Positions 8,520 to 17,873 of a DNA stretch of 47,407 nt are shown here, piece after piece; position 1 is the first letter of the stretch, and each line of letters starts with the position of its first letter. Both the position numbers and the translations under genes were made by a program. Source of the stretch: Candidatus Gastranaerophilales bacterium (GTDB lineage Bacteria; Cyanobacteriota; Vampirovibrionia; Gastranaerophilales; Gastranaerophilaceae); the NCBI GenBank assembly GCA_947588785.1, contig CANPZN010000005.1:1-47407 (forward strand). Reading direction: 5' to 3'. The notes under the pieces were generated by a model. The model saw nothing but the letters and a program-made list of their open reading frames with translations. It was not told the DNA's origin and did no database searches.

Positions 8520-9245
8520 ATGGAAGAAAAATTAAAATATAAAAGAATATTATTAAAATTGTCCGGAGAGGCACTATTAGGGAAACAAGAATTCGGTATA
8601 GACCAGATACCGTTAGAAATGATAGCAAATGAAATAAAAGAAGCATATAATGCCAGAGCTGAAATAGCAATAGTTGTAGGTGGCGGAAATATATTCAGAG
8701 GAGTAAAAAATTCTGCGAAATACGGAATGGATCAAGCTACAGGGGATTATATAGGAATGCTAGCGACAGTGATGAATGCAATAGCCCTACAAAGTGCCTT
8801 AAGAAAAATAAATGTACCATGCAGAGTCCAATCCGCAATTGATATGAATAAAATAGCCGAACCATATATTAGATTTAAAGCGATAAGACATTTGGAAAAA
8901 TCAAGAGTAGTAATATTTGCCGCAGGAACAGGAAATCCGTTTTTTACAACAGATACAGCGGCAGCATTACGAGCTTCTGAAATAGGAGCAGAAGCAATGC
9001 TAATGGCAAAAAATGGTGTAGATGGAGTTTATTCTGATGATCCCAGAATAAATCCGAATTCTAAAAAATATGAATCAATAACTTATGATGATATAATTGT
9101 AAAAGGTTTGAAAGTAATGGATACAGCATCGTGTGCATTATGTAAACAAAATTCCATACCCATAGTGGTATTTGATTTTGCTGCAAAAGGAAGCATTATA
9201 AAAATATTAAAAGGTGAAAATATAGGAACATATGTAGGAGGTTAA
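8520..9245 (+). CDS. pyrH: UMP kinase
   Basis: Phosphorylates UMP to UDP, feeding UTP/CTP and RNA synthesis. The 241-residue product belongs to the amino acid kinase fold used by bacterial PyrH. It shows LKLSGEALLG at residues 13-22, VVGGGNIFRG near 55-64, the GDYIGMLATVMNA segment and GTGNPFFTTDTAA. It heads a conserved block with frr (one base downstream, after a strong AGGAGG that sits inside the pyrH end) and cdsA. The ribosome site of pyrH itself is weak (ATAGG). Confidence 0.96.
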   Translation: MEEKLKYKRILLKLSGEALLGKQEFGIDQIPLEMIANEIKEAYNARAEIAIVVGGGNIFRGVKNSAKYGMDQATGDYIGMLATVMNAIALQSALRKINVPCRVQSAIDMNKIAEPYIRFKAIRHLEKSRVVIFAAGTGNPFFTTDTAAALRASEIGAEAMLMAKNGVDGVYSDDPRINPNSKKYESITYDDIIVKGLKVMDTASCALCKQNSIPIVVFDFAAKGSIIKILKGENIGTYVGG

Positions 9246-9246
9246 A

Positions 9247-9807
9247 ATGTCAGTAGAGGCAATGTTTAAAACAGGTACTGAAAAAATGGAAAAGGCAATT
9301 AATCAGCTTAAAAAAGAATTTGTCGCAATTCGTACGGGTAGGGCCAATCCTTTAATATTGGATAAAGTACTTGTGGAATATTATGGGGCTCCTACTCCAT
9401 TAAGACAATTATCACAAGTAAGTGTACAAGATGGAACAACTTTAGTAATAGCTCCTTATGATAAAACAATAATAAAAGATGTTGAAAAAGCATTGGTAAA
9501 AGCAGATTTGGGAATAAATCCAAGTTCGGACGGTATAGTTGTAAGGTTAATATTTCCACCATTAACAACAGATAAAAGAAAAGAAATCTGCAAAGATGTT
9601 AAAAAAGTATGCGAAGAAACAAAAGTTGCAATACGAAATATCAGACGTGATCTTACTGATGAGTTAAAAAAATTAGAAAAATCAGAAAATCTTTCTGAAG
9701 ATATAGTAAAAGATAATCAGGATAAAATTCAAAAATTAACAGATAAATATATAAAAATATCAGATGATTTATCTGCAGAAAAAGAAAAAGAGGTATTAAC
9801 TGTATAG
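9247..9807 (+). CDS. frr: Ribosome recycling factor
   Basis: Together with EF-G, splits the post-termination ribosome so that subunits can be reused. The 186 residues match the family length. The signature FVAIRTGRANPLILDKV is near the N-terminus, and the conserved RRDLTDELKKLEKSENLSED helix is near residue 138, giving the expected three-helix bundle plus small domain. A near-perfect ribosome site (AGGAGG) lies six bases before ATG 9247, inside pyrH. The stop overlaps the GTG start of cdsA. Confidence 0.97.
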   Translation: MSVEAMFKTGTEKMEKAINQLKKEFVAIRTGRANPLILDKVLVEYYGAPTPLRQLSQVSVQDGTTLVIAPYDKTIIKDVEKALVKADLGINPSSDGIVVRLIFPPLTTDKRKEICKDVKKVCEETKVAIRNIRRDLTDELKKLEKSENLSEDIVKDNQDKIQKLTDKYIKISDDLSAEKEKEVLTV

Positions 9808-10706
9808 TGGCTGTTTTTAATACAATAGTAAAAAACAGAGTTATAACCGGATTTATTATAGGTGCATTAGTATTTTCGTGTATATTACTTGGCGGTAAAT
9901 TTTTACTTGCCTTATTATTGCTTTTTATAATAATGGCGTCAAGAGAATATGCACAAATACTGAATAATAAAGGATTCTTACCGTTTTTTAAGGTTATTTT
10001 GACTGTGTCAATAACAATGGTATTAATAACTGCCAGCGGTTATGATAATTTAATTCCTTTAGTTTTGGTTGTAGGTACAATAGGGTCTTTTTTGGCAGTG
10101 CTATTTCGGGGACGACAACCATATATAGCAAATGTAGCAACAACAATATTAGGATTTTTAATAGCTTGGCTTCCTTGCCATGTTTGCTTAATAAGACAAA
10201 TGGGAAATGATGTTTCTTTATTTAATATTACATTCAAACAGGGGTTATATTTTCTTTTATTTATATTCTTTGTAATTATGTTTACTGATATTGCGGCATA
10301 TTATTTCGGAATAAAGTTCGGTAAGCATAAACTCTCTCCGGTGATAAGTCCGAAAAAGACAATTGAAGGTGCTATGGCAGGTGGTGTTTGTGCCGTTATC
10401 GCAGGAATAATAATCGGTAAATTAATAGATATTTCACTATATCATTCAATTGTACTTTCATTAATAGTAACAATAATGGCACAATTGGGAGATTTATCAG
10501 AATCTTTAATAAAAAGAGACGCAGGAGTTAAAGATTCAGGTCATTCACTGCCCGGGCATGGCGGTTTTTTAGATAGAGCAGACAGTTACCTTTTTTCAGT
10601 ACCTGTAGCATATTATTATATTAAATATTTTATACTGGAAGGAGGACTTACGTTTACAATGATATTTGATTTAATAAAGAAAGTCCTTTATGTTATCTCA
10701 GGTTAA
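9807..10706 (+). CDS. cdsA: Phosphatidate cytidylyltransferase
   Basis: Makes CDP-diacylglycerol from phosphatidate and CTP, the branch point of membrane phospholipid synthesis. The 299-residue protein is highly hydrophobic with about eight membrane segments. It carries the family signature near its C-terminus: SESLIKRDAGVKDSGHSLPG followed by HGGFLDRADS. The start is GTG, overlapping the frr stop by one base. In many bacteria uppS lies between frr and cdsA; here it is absent. The end overlaps rnc by 17 bases. Confidence 0.94.
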   Translation: MAVFNTIVKNRVITGFIIGALVFSCILLGGKFLLALLLLFIIMASREYAQILNNKGFLPFFKVILTVSITMVLITASGYDNLIPLVLVVGTIGSFLAVLFRGRQPYIANVATTILGFLIAWLPCHVCLIRQMGNDVSLFNITFKQGLYFLLFIFFVIMFTDIAAYYFGIKFGKHKLSPVISPKKTIEGAMAGGVCAVIAGIIIGKLIDISLYHSIVLSLIVTIMAQLGDLSESLIKRDAGVKDSGHSLPGHGGFLDRADSYLFSVPVAYYYIKYFILEGGLTFTMIFDLIKKVLYVISG

Positions 10707-11400
10707 ACAAAAAGAAATTCTGGAATTATTAAAAAAATTAGGAATCGAAAATGCTGATTTAAATTTGGTAAATGAAGCATTAACTCATCCTTCATATAAT
10801 TATGAACAATCCAAAGAGAATGCACCTGATTATGAACGTTTAGAATTTTTGGGAGATTCAGTATTAAGACTTGCTGTAAGTAATTATTTATTTGATAAAT
10901 TTAATGATTATGATGAAGGAAAATTAACAAAAATAAGGAGTTGGCTGGTTTCTGATTTATTTCTTTCAAAGATTGCGGAAAATTTGGAATTAAATAAATA
11001 TATAAATATAGGTCAGCATGAAGAAAAAGATGGCGGAAGAAATAAACAGTCAATATTGGCTTGTTCAATGGAAGCTATTTTAGGTTCAATATACAAAAGC
11101 TGCGGATTTGAAAGTGCAAAAAATTGTATTTATAAAATTTATAATCAAATAGAACTTGATATATCTTCAATATTATATTTATATAATTCAAAAGAACTTC
11201 TTCAACAATATACACAAAGTAAAAATAAAGATTTACCCGAGTATAAAATTATAAAAGAAACAGGTGAAGCACATAATAAAAATTATGAAATTGGTGTATA
11301 TTATAATGGAACGGAACTTGGAACAGGTATTGGGAAAACGAAAAAAGAAGCAGAAAAACAAGCTGCATTAATGGCATTAAAAAATTTGAATATTATATAG
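10690..11400 (+). CDS. rnc: Ribonuclease III
   Basis: Cleaves double-stranded RNA, processing rRNA precursors and structured mRNAs. The 236-residue product has the catalytic signature YERLEFLGDSVL near residues 49-60, the second acidic motif in CSMEAILGSIY near 125-135 and a C-terminal double-stranded RNA-binding domain from about residue 165 (ending in GIGKTKKEAEKQAALMAL). The ATG at 10690 lies within the end of cdsA, so expression is probably coupled to cdsA. Rpe follows ten bases later. Confidence 0.95.
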   Translation: MLSQVKQKEILELLKKLGIENADLNLVNEALTHPSYNYEQSKENAPDYERLEFLGDSVLRLAVSNYLFDKFNDYDEGKLTKIRSWLVSDLFLSKIAENLELNKYINIGQHEEKDGGRNKQSILACSMEAILGSIYKSCGFESAKNCIYKIYNQIELDISSILYLYNSKELLQQYTQSKNKDLPEYKIIKETGEAHNKNYEIGVYYNGTELGTGIGKTKKEAEKQAALMALKNLNII

Positions 11401-11410
11401 GAAAAAGACG

Positions 11411-12052
11411 ATGAATAAAATAATAATATCCCCTTCAATACTATCAAGTGATTTTGCCAATTTAGAAAAAGAAATAAAAAGACTGGAAGATGGAGGAGCT
11501 GATTGGATACATATAGATGTTATGGATGGACATTTTGTTCCGAATCTTACTATTGGAGCACCGGTGGTAAAATCATTAAAAAAGGTTACCCGATTACCTT
11601 TAGATGTTCATTTGATGATAGATAATCCGCAAAAATATATAAAAGATTTTGCTCTTTCAGGTGCAGATATAATAACTTTTCATTATGAATCAAATCCTGG
11701 CAATGTAGTTGAAATAATAAAATTAATAAAAGGATATAATTTAAAAGCAGGATTATCTATAAAGCCGAAAACAGAAATTATAAAAATTATTCCATACTTA
11801 AAAGATATAGATTTAGTTCTAATAATGACAGTTGAACCCGGTTTTGGCGGTCAAAAATTTATGGAAGAGTGTGCAAATAAAATAAAGGAACTAAAAAAAT
11901 ATATAACAAAAGAGATAATAATAGAAGTAGATGGCGGAATAAATGATAAAACAGGACAATATTGTAAAAGCCTTGGAGCAAATGCTTTAGTTGCAGGGAA
12001 TTATATTTTTTCACAGAGTGATATAAAATTGGCAATAAATTCATTGAGGTAA
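11411..12052 (+). CDS. rpe: Ribulose-phosphate 3-epimerase
   Basis: Interconverts ribulose 5-phosphate and xylulose 5-phosphate in the pentose phosphate pathway. The 213-residue TIM-barrel shows the family landmarks SPSILSSDFANLEKEI, the metal and catalytic segment HIDVMDGHFVPN, LDVHLMI, TVEPGFGGQKF and the second catalytic Asp in EVDGGIN near residue 174. The ribosome site AGGA lies upstream in the short spacer after rnc, and the nagA-like gene begins two bases after the stop. Confidence 0.97.
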   Translation: MNKIIISPSILSSDFANLEKEIKRLEDGGADWIHIDVMDGHFVPNLTIGAPVVKSLKKVTRLPLDVHLMIDNPQKYIKDFALSGADIITFHYESNPGNVVEIIKLIKGYNLKAGLSIKPKTEIIKIIPYLKDIDLVLIMTVEPGFGGQKFMEECANKIKELKKYITKEIIIEVDGGINDKTGQYCKSLGANALVAGNYIFSQSDIKLAINSLR

Positions 12053-12054
12053 TT

Positions 12055-12984
12055 ATGAAAAAGACATTCGGATTAATAGAGCAGCATATTCATGGTGCTT
12101 ATGGTATAGATTTTATGAAAAGCAGTTCAAAAGAAATATGTGACTTATCAGAACAATTATTACAAGATGGCGTTGCTGCTTTTTTTCCTACGATTATGAC
12201 AGATGATTTGAATTTAATAAAAGAAAGAATAAAAATAATAAAAGAGGCACAATCAAAAAATAGTAAAAAAAACTCGCAAATTATTGGAATCCATCTTGAA
12301 GGGCCATTTATAAATCCAAATAAATCAGGAATCCATGATAAAAAATATATACAACCATTAAATATTGAAATTTTCAAAAAAATAGAAGATGAGTTTATAA
12401 AAATAATAACAATAGCTCCTGAATTAGATAAAACAGGTGAATTTATAAAATATTTGAATAAAAAAAATATAAAAATATCAGCCGGACATTGTGAATGTTA
12501 TGATTTTCAAAATATAAATCAAGTTACCCATTTATATAATGCAATGGGAAGTTTTTTACATAGAGGTGATTCTTGTTGTGTAAAGGCATTGATAAACAGA
12601 AAAATATATACGGAAATCATAGCTGATTCGCAGCATGTATCTGATGATGTTTTAAAATTAACGTTTAAAATAAGACCGAAAAATAAAATAATATTGATAA
12701 GTGATGCACTACCATTGGCACATAGCGATAAAGGGGAATATATGTTTGCCGGTCAAAAAATTTATAATCATTCAGGGAAATTGGTTAATGCAGAAGGTGT
12801 ATTTGCAGGAAGTTCAATGTTATTATGTGATATTATAAAAAATTTAACGGATAAAAAAATATTAAAATTTGAAGATGCAATTAAATTCGCATCTTCAAAC
12901 ATGACATTTTATCATAAAGTATTAAATAAACTAACAGTGTACTGGAATGAAGATAATACAATCAACCGAACAGAATTAAAATAA
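12055..12984 (+). CDS. nagA: Short N-acetylglucosamine-6-phosphate deacetylase-like protein
   Basis: NagA removes the acetyl group from GlcNAc-6-phosphate, recycling amino sugars from peptidoglycan or lipopolysaccharide. This copy shows the amidohydrolase core: EQHIHGAYGIDF at the very N-terminus, the metal Glu in HLEGPFINPNKSGIH, the His in SAGHCE, VTHLYNAMGSF and the catalytic Asp in ISDALP, then GVFAGSSM. At 309 residues it lacks the roughly 50-residue N-terminal beta segment and part of the C-terminal strands that usually complete the second domain. Only two bases separate it from rpe, so no hidden upstream exon-like piece exists. The gene name is by motif; activity of the shortened form is uncertain. 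Confidence 0.85.
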   Translation: MKKTFGLIEQHIHGAYGIDFMKSSSKEICDLSEQLLQDGVAAFFPTIMTDDLNLIKERIKIIKEAQSKNSKKNSQIIGIHLEGPFINPNKSGIHDKKYIQPLNIEIFKKIEDEFIKIITIAPELDKTGEFIKYLNKKNIKISAGHCECYDFQNINQVTHLYNAMGSFLHRGDSCCVKALINRKIYTEIIADSQHVSDDVLKLTFKIRPKNKIILISDALPLAHSDKGEYMFAGQKIYNHSGKLVNAEGVFAGSSMLLCDIIKNLTDKKILKFEDAIKFASSNMTFYHKVLNKLTVYWNEDNTINRTELK

Positions 12985-13509
12985 ATTTCGTTCCGGAGTT
13001 GATTTTGTATAGAAACCGAAAGGAATTTTTTTAAACGAATTAATTTCTTTTTTTAATTTATAATTTTCTTTATTTAATTCATTAATTTTGAATCTCATTG
13101 TTTCATTTTCAGTTTTAACTCTAATGAGTTCCAGAACTACATCGTCCATACCGTCAAGTTTTTCATCGAGGAGTCCTGTTAAACGATCAGTAATATTTTT
13201 TTCAATACTTTTTAATGTATCTACAAGTTGAACAACCGAAGCATTAGAAATTGAATTTGAACCTTTTAAAACCGGATATTTTTCAATAGGTTTAGTAACT
13301 TTTTTATTATTAAACTTAGCGGAATAAGCAGATAAAGTTTTTACTTCATCCTGAGTAAAATAAGTAAGTCCACGTTCATTTCTTTTAAGTTTTATATCCG
13401 CAAGTTTACAAAGTTCCTGAATTTCAGAATTATCGATTCCTAATAATTCTCTAATTTCTTTTGGAGAAATTTCTTTTTCTTCGATTTGTTTTAATGTAGA
13501 AGCTCCCAT
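12976..13509 (-). CDS. MerR-like helix-turn-helix protein with coiled-coil tail
   Basis: A 177-residue protein without a recognised specific family. Residues 10-65 look like a MerR-type DNA-binding segment (SPKEIRELLGIDNSEIQELC, then the wing-like ERGLTYFTQDEVKTL). A Ser/Asn-rich linker follows, then a long charged helix or coiled coil (about residues 90-165) and a distinct end with a GFYTKS segment. No ligand or metal Cys cluster is present. It is read from a good ribosome site (AAGGGGA) and has its own promoter, diverging from manC. Its 3' end overlaps the end of the nagA-like gene by nine bases. A DNA-binding or chromosome-associated role is inferred. Confidence 0.8.
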   Translation of the reverse strand: MGASTLKQIEEKEISPKEIRELLGIDNSEIQELCKLADIKLKRNERGLTYFTQDEVKTLSAYSAKFNNKKVTKPIEKYPVLKGSNSISNASVVQLVDTLKSIEKNITDRLTGLLDEKLDGMDDVVLELIRVKTENETMRFKINELNKENYKLKKEINSFKKIPFGFYTKSTPERNLF

Positions 13510-13553
13510 GTATTAAATCCCCTTTATTATAAAGCATGTCCTAGTTATTATTT

Positions 13554-13583
13554 ATTATAGCTACTTTTTATTACATTTGTCTA
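13554..13583 (-). promoter_or_regulatory. Promoter of the MerR-like gene
   Basis: Read on the minus strand: -35 TAGACA (13583-13578, five of six bases match TTGACA), an 18-base spacer and a perfect -10 TATAAT (13559-13554). This leaves a leader of roughly 40 bases ahead of the AAGGGGA ribosome site. Confidence 0.6.
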
Positions 13584-13616
13584 AAATTCTAAAGTATCTT
13601 TACATAACTTTTCAAT

Positions 13617-13646
13617 TTGCTAGAGAAAACGAATTAGGGGTAAAAT
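13617..13646 (+). promoter_or_regulatory. Possible promoter of manC
   Basis: TTGCTA (13617-13622), an 18-base spacer and TAAAAT (13641-13646) lie 37 bases before the manC start. The -35 box matches four of six consensus bases and the -10 five of six. It is back to back with the promoter of the MerR-like gene, leaving about 33 bases between the two -35 boxes, where a shared operator could sit. Confidence 0.4.
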
Positions 13647-13682
13647 AAAAAAGTAAGCGTATGAAATTGTGAGAGTAAAATA

Positions 13683-15065
13683 ATGAAATGTATAATAATG
13701 GTAGGAGGATCGGGAGAAAGGCTTTGGCCTGTATCCAGAGCTTTATATCCTAAATCTTTATTAAAATTATATGGTGGAAACACATTATTACAAAATACAT
13801 ATGAAACAGCTTGTAAAATTACTCCGGCAAAAAATGTAATTCTTATTACCAATATAAGGCAAGCATTGGATACAAAACTTCAGTTACAAAAGATGTCAAA
13901 GAATCAGATTATATTATCTGAACCTATGTCTAAAAATACCGCACCTGCCGTAGCAGCCGCATTAACGTATATAGATAGTGAAGATACTGTTGTTTTACTC
14001 CCTGTTGATTTTTATGTAAAAGATCAAATAAAATTATTAGAAGCAATAAATAAGGCAAAAAATATAGCTGCTTCAGGATATATAACTGCGTTAGGCGTAA
14101 ATCCCGGGGGATATCCGGAAACAGGATACGGTTATATATTAGCGGGTGATAAATTAAAAAAAGGAAGAAAAGTAATAAAATTTACTGAAAAGCCTTCTTT
14201 GGAATTGGCAAAAGAATATATTAAAAATGAAAATTATTTGTGGAATTGCGGAATATATGTTGCAAAAGTTTCTGTATTAAAAGATGCATTTAAAAAATAT
14301 GCCAATAATATTATTTCATCGATGACGGTTGATATGTTTGATGAAAATAAGGTGATTAATTATAAAAATTATGAAAATATAGAATCAATATCAATAGATT
14401 ATGCTGTTATAGAAAAGGCTGATAATATTGCGGTTGTTAATTTAGAAACGGAATGGACGGATTATGGTTCTTGGAATGCTGTATATAACCATGAAAATAA
14501 AGATTCTAAAGGTAATGTGCTGCATGGTAATGTTGTAATTGATAAAGTAAAAGATTCTCTTATATATTCTTCAAAAGAATTACTTGCCGTAAGCGGAATT
14601 ACAAATACAATCGTTGTTGAAACAGAAGATGCAGTTCTTGTATGTAATAAAGAAAAGACTGCAAATGTTGGTAAAATTGTAAAAGAATTAAAAAAACATA
14701 ATAAAAATATAGTTAATATACATAAAACAGTATATAGACCTTGGGGATATTATACAACGTTAAACGGAGGAAAAAATTGGTTAACTAAGATAATCAATGT
14801 TTCACCGGGACATAAATTATCGCTGCAATCACACAATTATCGTTCCGAACATTGGGTAGTGTTGGAAGGTTCCGCAACAGTAGTTCTTAATGATAAAACT
14901 TATACTTTGCAAAAACGTCAGAGTATAAATATTCCAATACAAGCGAAACATTCATTACAAAATTTAACGAAAGATCCGTTGAAAATTCTTGAAGTTCAAA
15001 AGGGAGCATATATTTCGGAAGAAGATATTATAAGATATGAAGATATGTATGGAAGAGTTAAATAG
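13683..15065 (+). CDS. manC: Mannose-1-phosphate guanylyltransferase / mannose-6-phosphate isomerase
   Basis: Bifunctional enzyme supplying GDP-mannose for surface glycans. The 460-residue protein begins with the nucleotidyltransferase signature MVGGSGERLWPVSR and YPKSLLKLYGG. It continues with VVLLPVDFYV, GYGYILAG and EKPSLELAKEYI. From about residue 350 a type II phosphomannose-isomerase cupin follows (VYRPWGYYTTLNGG, then LSLQSHNYRSEHWVVLEGSA), giving the normal two-domain length. It stands alone between the MerR-like gene and ftsH. Together with kdsA at 21.3 kb it supports a lipopolysaccharide or capsule. Confidence 0.93.
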   Translation: MKCIIMVGGSGERLWPVSRALYPKSLLKLYGGNTLLQNTYETACKITPAKNVILITNIRQALDTKLQLQKMSKNQIILSEPMSKNTAPAVAAALTYIDSEDTVVLLPVDFYVKDQIKLLEAINKAKNIAASGYITALGVNPGGYPETGYGYILAGDKLKKGRKVIKFTEKPSLELAKEYIKNENYLWNCGIYVAKVSVLKDAFKKYANNIISSMTVDMFDENKVINYKNYENIESISIDYAVIEKADNIAVVNLETEWTDYGSWNAVYNHENKDSKGNVLHGNVVIDKVKDSLIYSSKELLAVSGITNTIVVETEDAVLVCNKEKTANVGKIVKELKKHNKNIVNIHKTVYRPWGYYTTLNGGKNWLTKIINVSPGHKLSLQSHNYRSEHWVVLEGSATVVLNDKTYTLQKRQSINIPIQAKHSLQNLTKDPLKILEVQKGAYISEEDIIRYEDMYGRVK

Positions 15066-15207
15066 TTAATGATATAATTTAAAAAAATATATAAATACCT
15101 AAAATTTATCGATTTATCAAAGGGATAAAAATTAAAATAATGATTAAATATGTAAAATAAAATAAATTTTTTTCCCGCAATACCGAGAAAAATTAATTGA
15201 AAAAAGG

Positions 15208-15232
15208 TTATCAAATGATACTAAATTGATAA
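15208..15232. promoter_or_regulatory. Inverted repeat upstream of ftsH
   Basis: The 220-base spacer between manC and ftsH contains no plausible gene. TTATCAA (15208-15214) and TTGATAA (15226-15232) form a perfect seven-base inverted repeat with an 11-base gap, about 55 bases before the ftsH start. It could be an operator, but in DNA this AT-rich such palindromes also arise by chance. Confidence 0.3.
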
Positions 15233-15285
15233 ATTTTGAATGATATAAAGAGAAAGAGAAACTAGTATTAAGTAAAGGATTTAAA

Positions 15286-17154
15286 ATGAATAAAAATCAA
15301 TTAATGGGTATTTGGATAATAATAAGTATATTAATTTTATTATTGGCATCAACATTTTTTACCGCCCCTTCCACTTCAACGAAGATATTAACCTATACTG
15401 AATTTATATCAAAAGTAAAAAATTCCGAGATAAAAGAAGTAGTAATAGAAAATGATACAGTAACAGCAGTACCCGTAAATGAAGAAATAAAAACAAATAT
15501 AAACGGAAAAGAAACAGTAACTGCATCATTGAGATATAGGGTCAATGTTCCGGCAAATGATACGACATTATATCCATTGCTTGAAAATAATAACGTTGAT
15601 GTAGAAATAAAAAAGACAAATGAATCTTCATCAATGATGGGATTAGTAGGAACTGCATTACCGATATTATTAATAGTGATGTTTTTGATAATACTAGCCA
15701 AAATTGTACAAACAGGCGGTTCTCAGGCACTGTCTTTCGGTAAAAGTAAAGCAAAAATGATGCTTGATAGTAAGGTGAAAATAACATTTAAAGATGTTGC
15801 CGGAATAGATGAAGAGAAACAAGAACTTGAAGAAATAGTTGATTTCCTAAAAAATGGAGAAAAATATTTAAAATTAGGAGCAAAAATTCCGAAAGGAGTA
15901 TTACTGGTAGGAGCTCCCGGAACAGGAAAAACGCTTATGGCAAAAGCAGTAGCAGGAGAAGCAGGTGTTCCGTTCTTTTCAATAAGCGGATCAGATTTTG
16001 TTGAAATGTTTGTAGGTGTCGGAGCTTCAAGGGTAAGAGATTTATTTGAGCAAGCAAAAAAACATCAGCCTTGTATAGTATTTATAGATGAAATTGATGC
16101 GGTAGGCAGACAAAGAGGAGCAGGTCTTGGCGGTGGACATGATGAAAGAGAACAAACTTTAAATCAATTGCTGGTAGAAATGGATGGATTTGACGGTAAT
16201 ACAAATATAATAATTTTAGCTGCTACAAACAGACCTGATATATTAGATAACGCTCTTTTACGTCCTGGAAGATTTGACAGACAAATTATGGTAAGTCTTC
16301 CGGATGTAAAAGGAAGAGAACAAATCTTAAAAGTTCATGCAAAAGGGAAACCGTTAGATAAAGATGTAGATTTAAAAGTTTTGGCGAAAAGGACACCTGG
16401 GTTTACAGGAGCAGATTTGCAAAGTCTTTTAAACGAATCAGCATTACTTGCGGCAAGAAGAAATAAATCTGTAATAAATATGACGGAAATTGATGATGCT
16501 ATTGACAGAGTTATTGCCGGAATAGAAAAGAAAAGTCGTGTAATGACTGATGAAGATAAAGAAATTACTTCTTATCATGAAGTGGGTCATGCTCTTTTAG
16601 CTAAACTGTTGAAAGATTGTGATGAATTACATAAAGTTACAATTATACCAAGAGGTTATGCCTTGGGTATTACTTGGACAAAGCCTGAAGATAATAAAGT
16701 TCATATAAGTAAATCTAAGTTATTGGATCAAATATCAATGACTTTAGGCGGACGAGTAGCGGAAGAAATAGTTTTCGGCCCTGAAAAAATATCAACAGGT
16801 GCTTCAAGTGACTTGGAAAAAGTAACTGAAATTGCAAGGAAAATGGTTACTCAATGGGGTATGTCGGATAAAATGGGTGCAATGACATATGGAAAATCAC
16901 AAGAGCATGTATTTATGGGCAGAGATTTCGGTGCTACAAGAGATTTTTCAGAAGAATTCGCTGCTGATTTAGACAGGGAAATTAAAAAAATCGTTGATGA
17001 ACGCTATGAAGTCGCTAAAAATCTTTTGAGCAATAATAGAGATCTGTTGGATGCTATTGCAAAAGAATTACTTGAAAAAGAAACTTTAGATGATGACGAT
17101 GTAACAAAAATTATAACTGACATAAAAGGTGAAGATTTTATAGAAAAATTATAA
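15286..17154 (+). CDS. ftsH: ATP-dependent zinc metalloprotease FtsH
   Basis: Membrane-anchored AAA+ protease degrading misfolded membrane proteins and regulatory proteins. The 622-residue product has two membrane segments (about residues 8-26 and 110-132) bracketing a small periplasmic domain. Walker A GAPGTGKT lies near 209, Walker [12 protein letters not shown] near 263, and the second region of homology around [20 protein letters not shown]. The zinc-binding HEVGH is near residue 430 with the third ligand Asp in ASSDLEK. The start ATG follows AAAGGA. A membrane protein gene follows after 11 bases with a strong ribosome site and is probably co-transcribed. Confidence 0.97.
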   Translation: MNKNQLMGIWIIISILILLLASTFFTAPSTSTKILTYTEFISKVKNSEIKEVVIENDTVTAVPVNEEIKTNINGKETVTASLRYRVNVPANDTTLYPLLENNNVDVEIKKTNESSSMMGLVGTALPILLIVMFLIILAKIVQTGGSQALSFGKSKAKMMLDSKVKITFKDVAGIDEEKQELEEIVDFLKNGEKYLKLGAKIPKGVLLVGAPGTGKTLMAKAVAGEAGVPFFSISGSDFVEMFVGVGASRVRDLFEQAKKHQPCIVFIDEIDAVGRQRGAGLGGGHDEREQTLNQLLVEMDGFDGNTNIIILAATNRPDILDNALLRPGRFDRQIMVSLPDVKGREQILKVHAKGKPLDKDVDLKVLAKRTPGFTGADLQSLLNESALLAARRNKSVINMTEIDDAIDRVIAGIEKKSRVMTDEDKEITSYHEVGHALLAKLLKDCDELHKVTIIPRGYALGITWTKPEDNKVHISKSKLLDQISMTLGGRVAEEIVFGPEKISTGASSDLEKVTEIARKMVTQWGMSDKMGAMTYGKSQEHVFMGRDFGATRDFSEEFAADLDREIKKIVDERYEVAKNLLSNNRDLLDAIAKELLEKETLDDDDVTKIITDIKGEDFIEKL

Positions 17155-17165
17155 AGGAGTTTATT

Positions 17166-17873
17166 ATGGCATCTTTAATGAATGCAGTAAGAAATATATA
17201 TAGTGATAATTATTGGCTGATAAAAATTATAGTGTTATCTGCCCCCTTATTTCTTATTTTGTCCGGGAAATTAAATTCAGATCAAAGTAATATTATTTTA
17301 TTTTTATTTGTGGTGATCATAAATTGCGGATGTTCTTCTTTTTTAATGAATAGAAATATAAATAATAACTATCCTATACTTCCTTCTTTATTTTCGATAC
17401 CTGAAGTGTTGATAAAAACAATTTGTTCAACAATAGTGATGTTACCTGCTTCATTTATTTTGTATGTCCTTATTACATTTATAAATCAGAATATAGTATT
17501 TGAATCATTTATAATGTTTATTATTTATTTTATTGTAATTGTTATAATGTCTCCATTTATTGTAATACCCGGCGTGTTATATTCCGTAAGAGGCAAAATA
17601 AGTGATGCATTAAAAATGAAATTAATATTTCAAGGTGCAGGAAATTTTTCGGTTGCATTTATGTCATTTCTTCTTCAGTATGTATTTTCTATTCTCTTAT
17701 TTTCGTTTTTGATATGTATTTTCTTCAAACAAATGTTAGGTGAAGATACAATATTGATTCAAATCATTCAATCAATAGTTTTTACATTTAGTTTTCTGTG
17801 TTTCTTTTCATATTGCTCAGATTTATATGAAGATGTAATACCGGCCATTAAATCAAAAAGTGATATTTTTTAA
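17166..17873 (+). CDS. Six-helix membrane protein of unknown function
   Basis: A 235-residue integral membrane protein with about six hydrophobic segments (around residues 20-35, 43-58, 78-100, 110-140, 160-185 and 195-215) and only short polar loops. No enzyme or transporter motif is visible. It starts from an ideal ribosome site (AAAGGAG) 11 bases after ftsH, so it is likely made with FtsH and could be a membrane partner or substrate; this is inference from position only. Its 3' end overlaps the end of uvrB, on the other strand, by 21 bases. Confidence 0.85.
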   Translation: MASLMNAVRNIYSDNYWLIKIIVLSAPLFLILSGKLNSDQSNIILFLFVVIINCGCSSFLMNRNINNNYPILPSLFSIPEVLIKTICSTIVMLPASFILYVLITFINQNIVFESFIMFIIYFIVIVIMSPFIVIPGVLYSVRGKISDALKMKLIFQGAGNFSVAFMSFLLQYVFSILLFSFLICIFFKQMLGEDTILIQIIQSIVFTFSFLCFFSYCSDLYEDVIPAIKSKSDIF

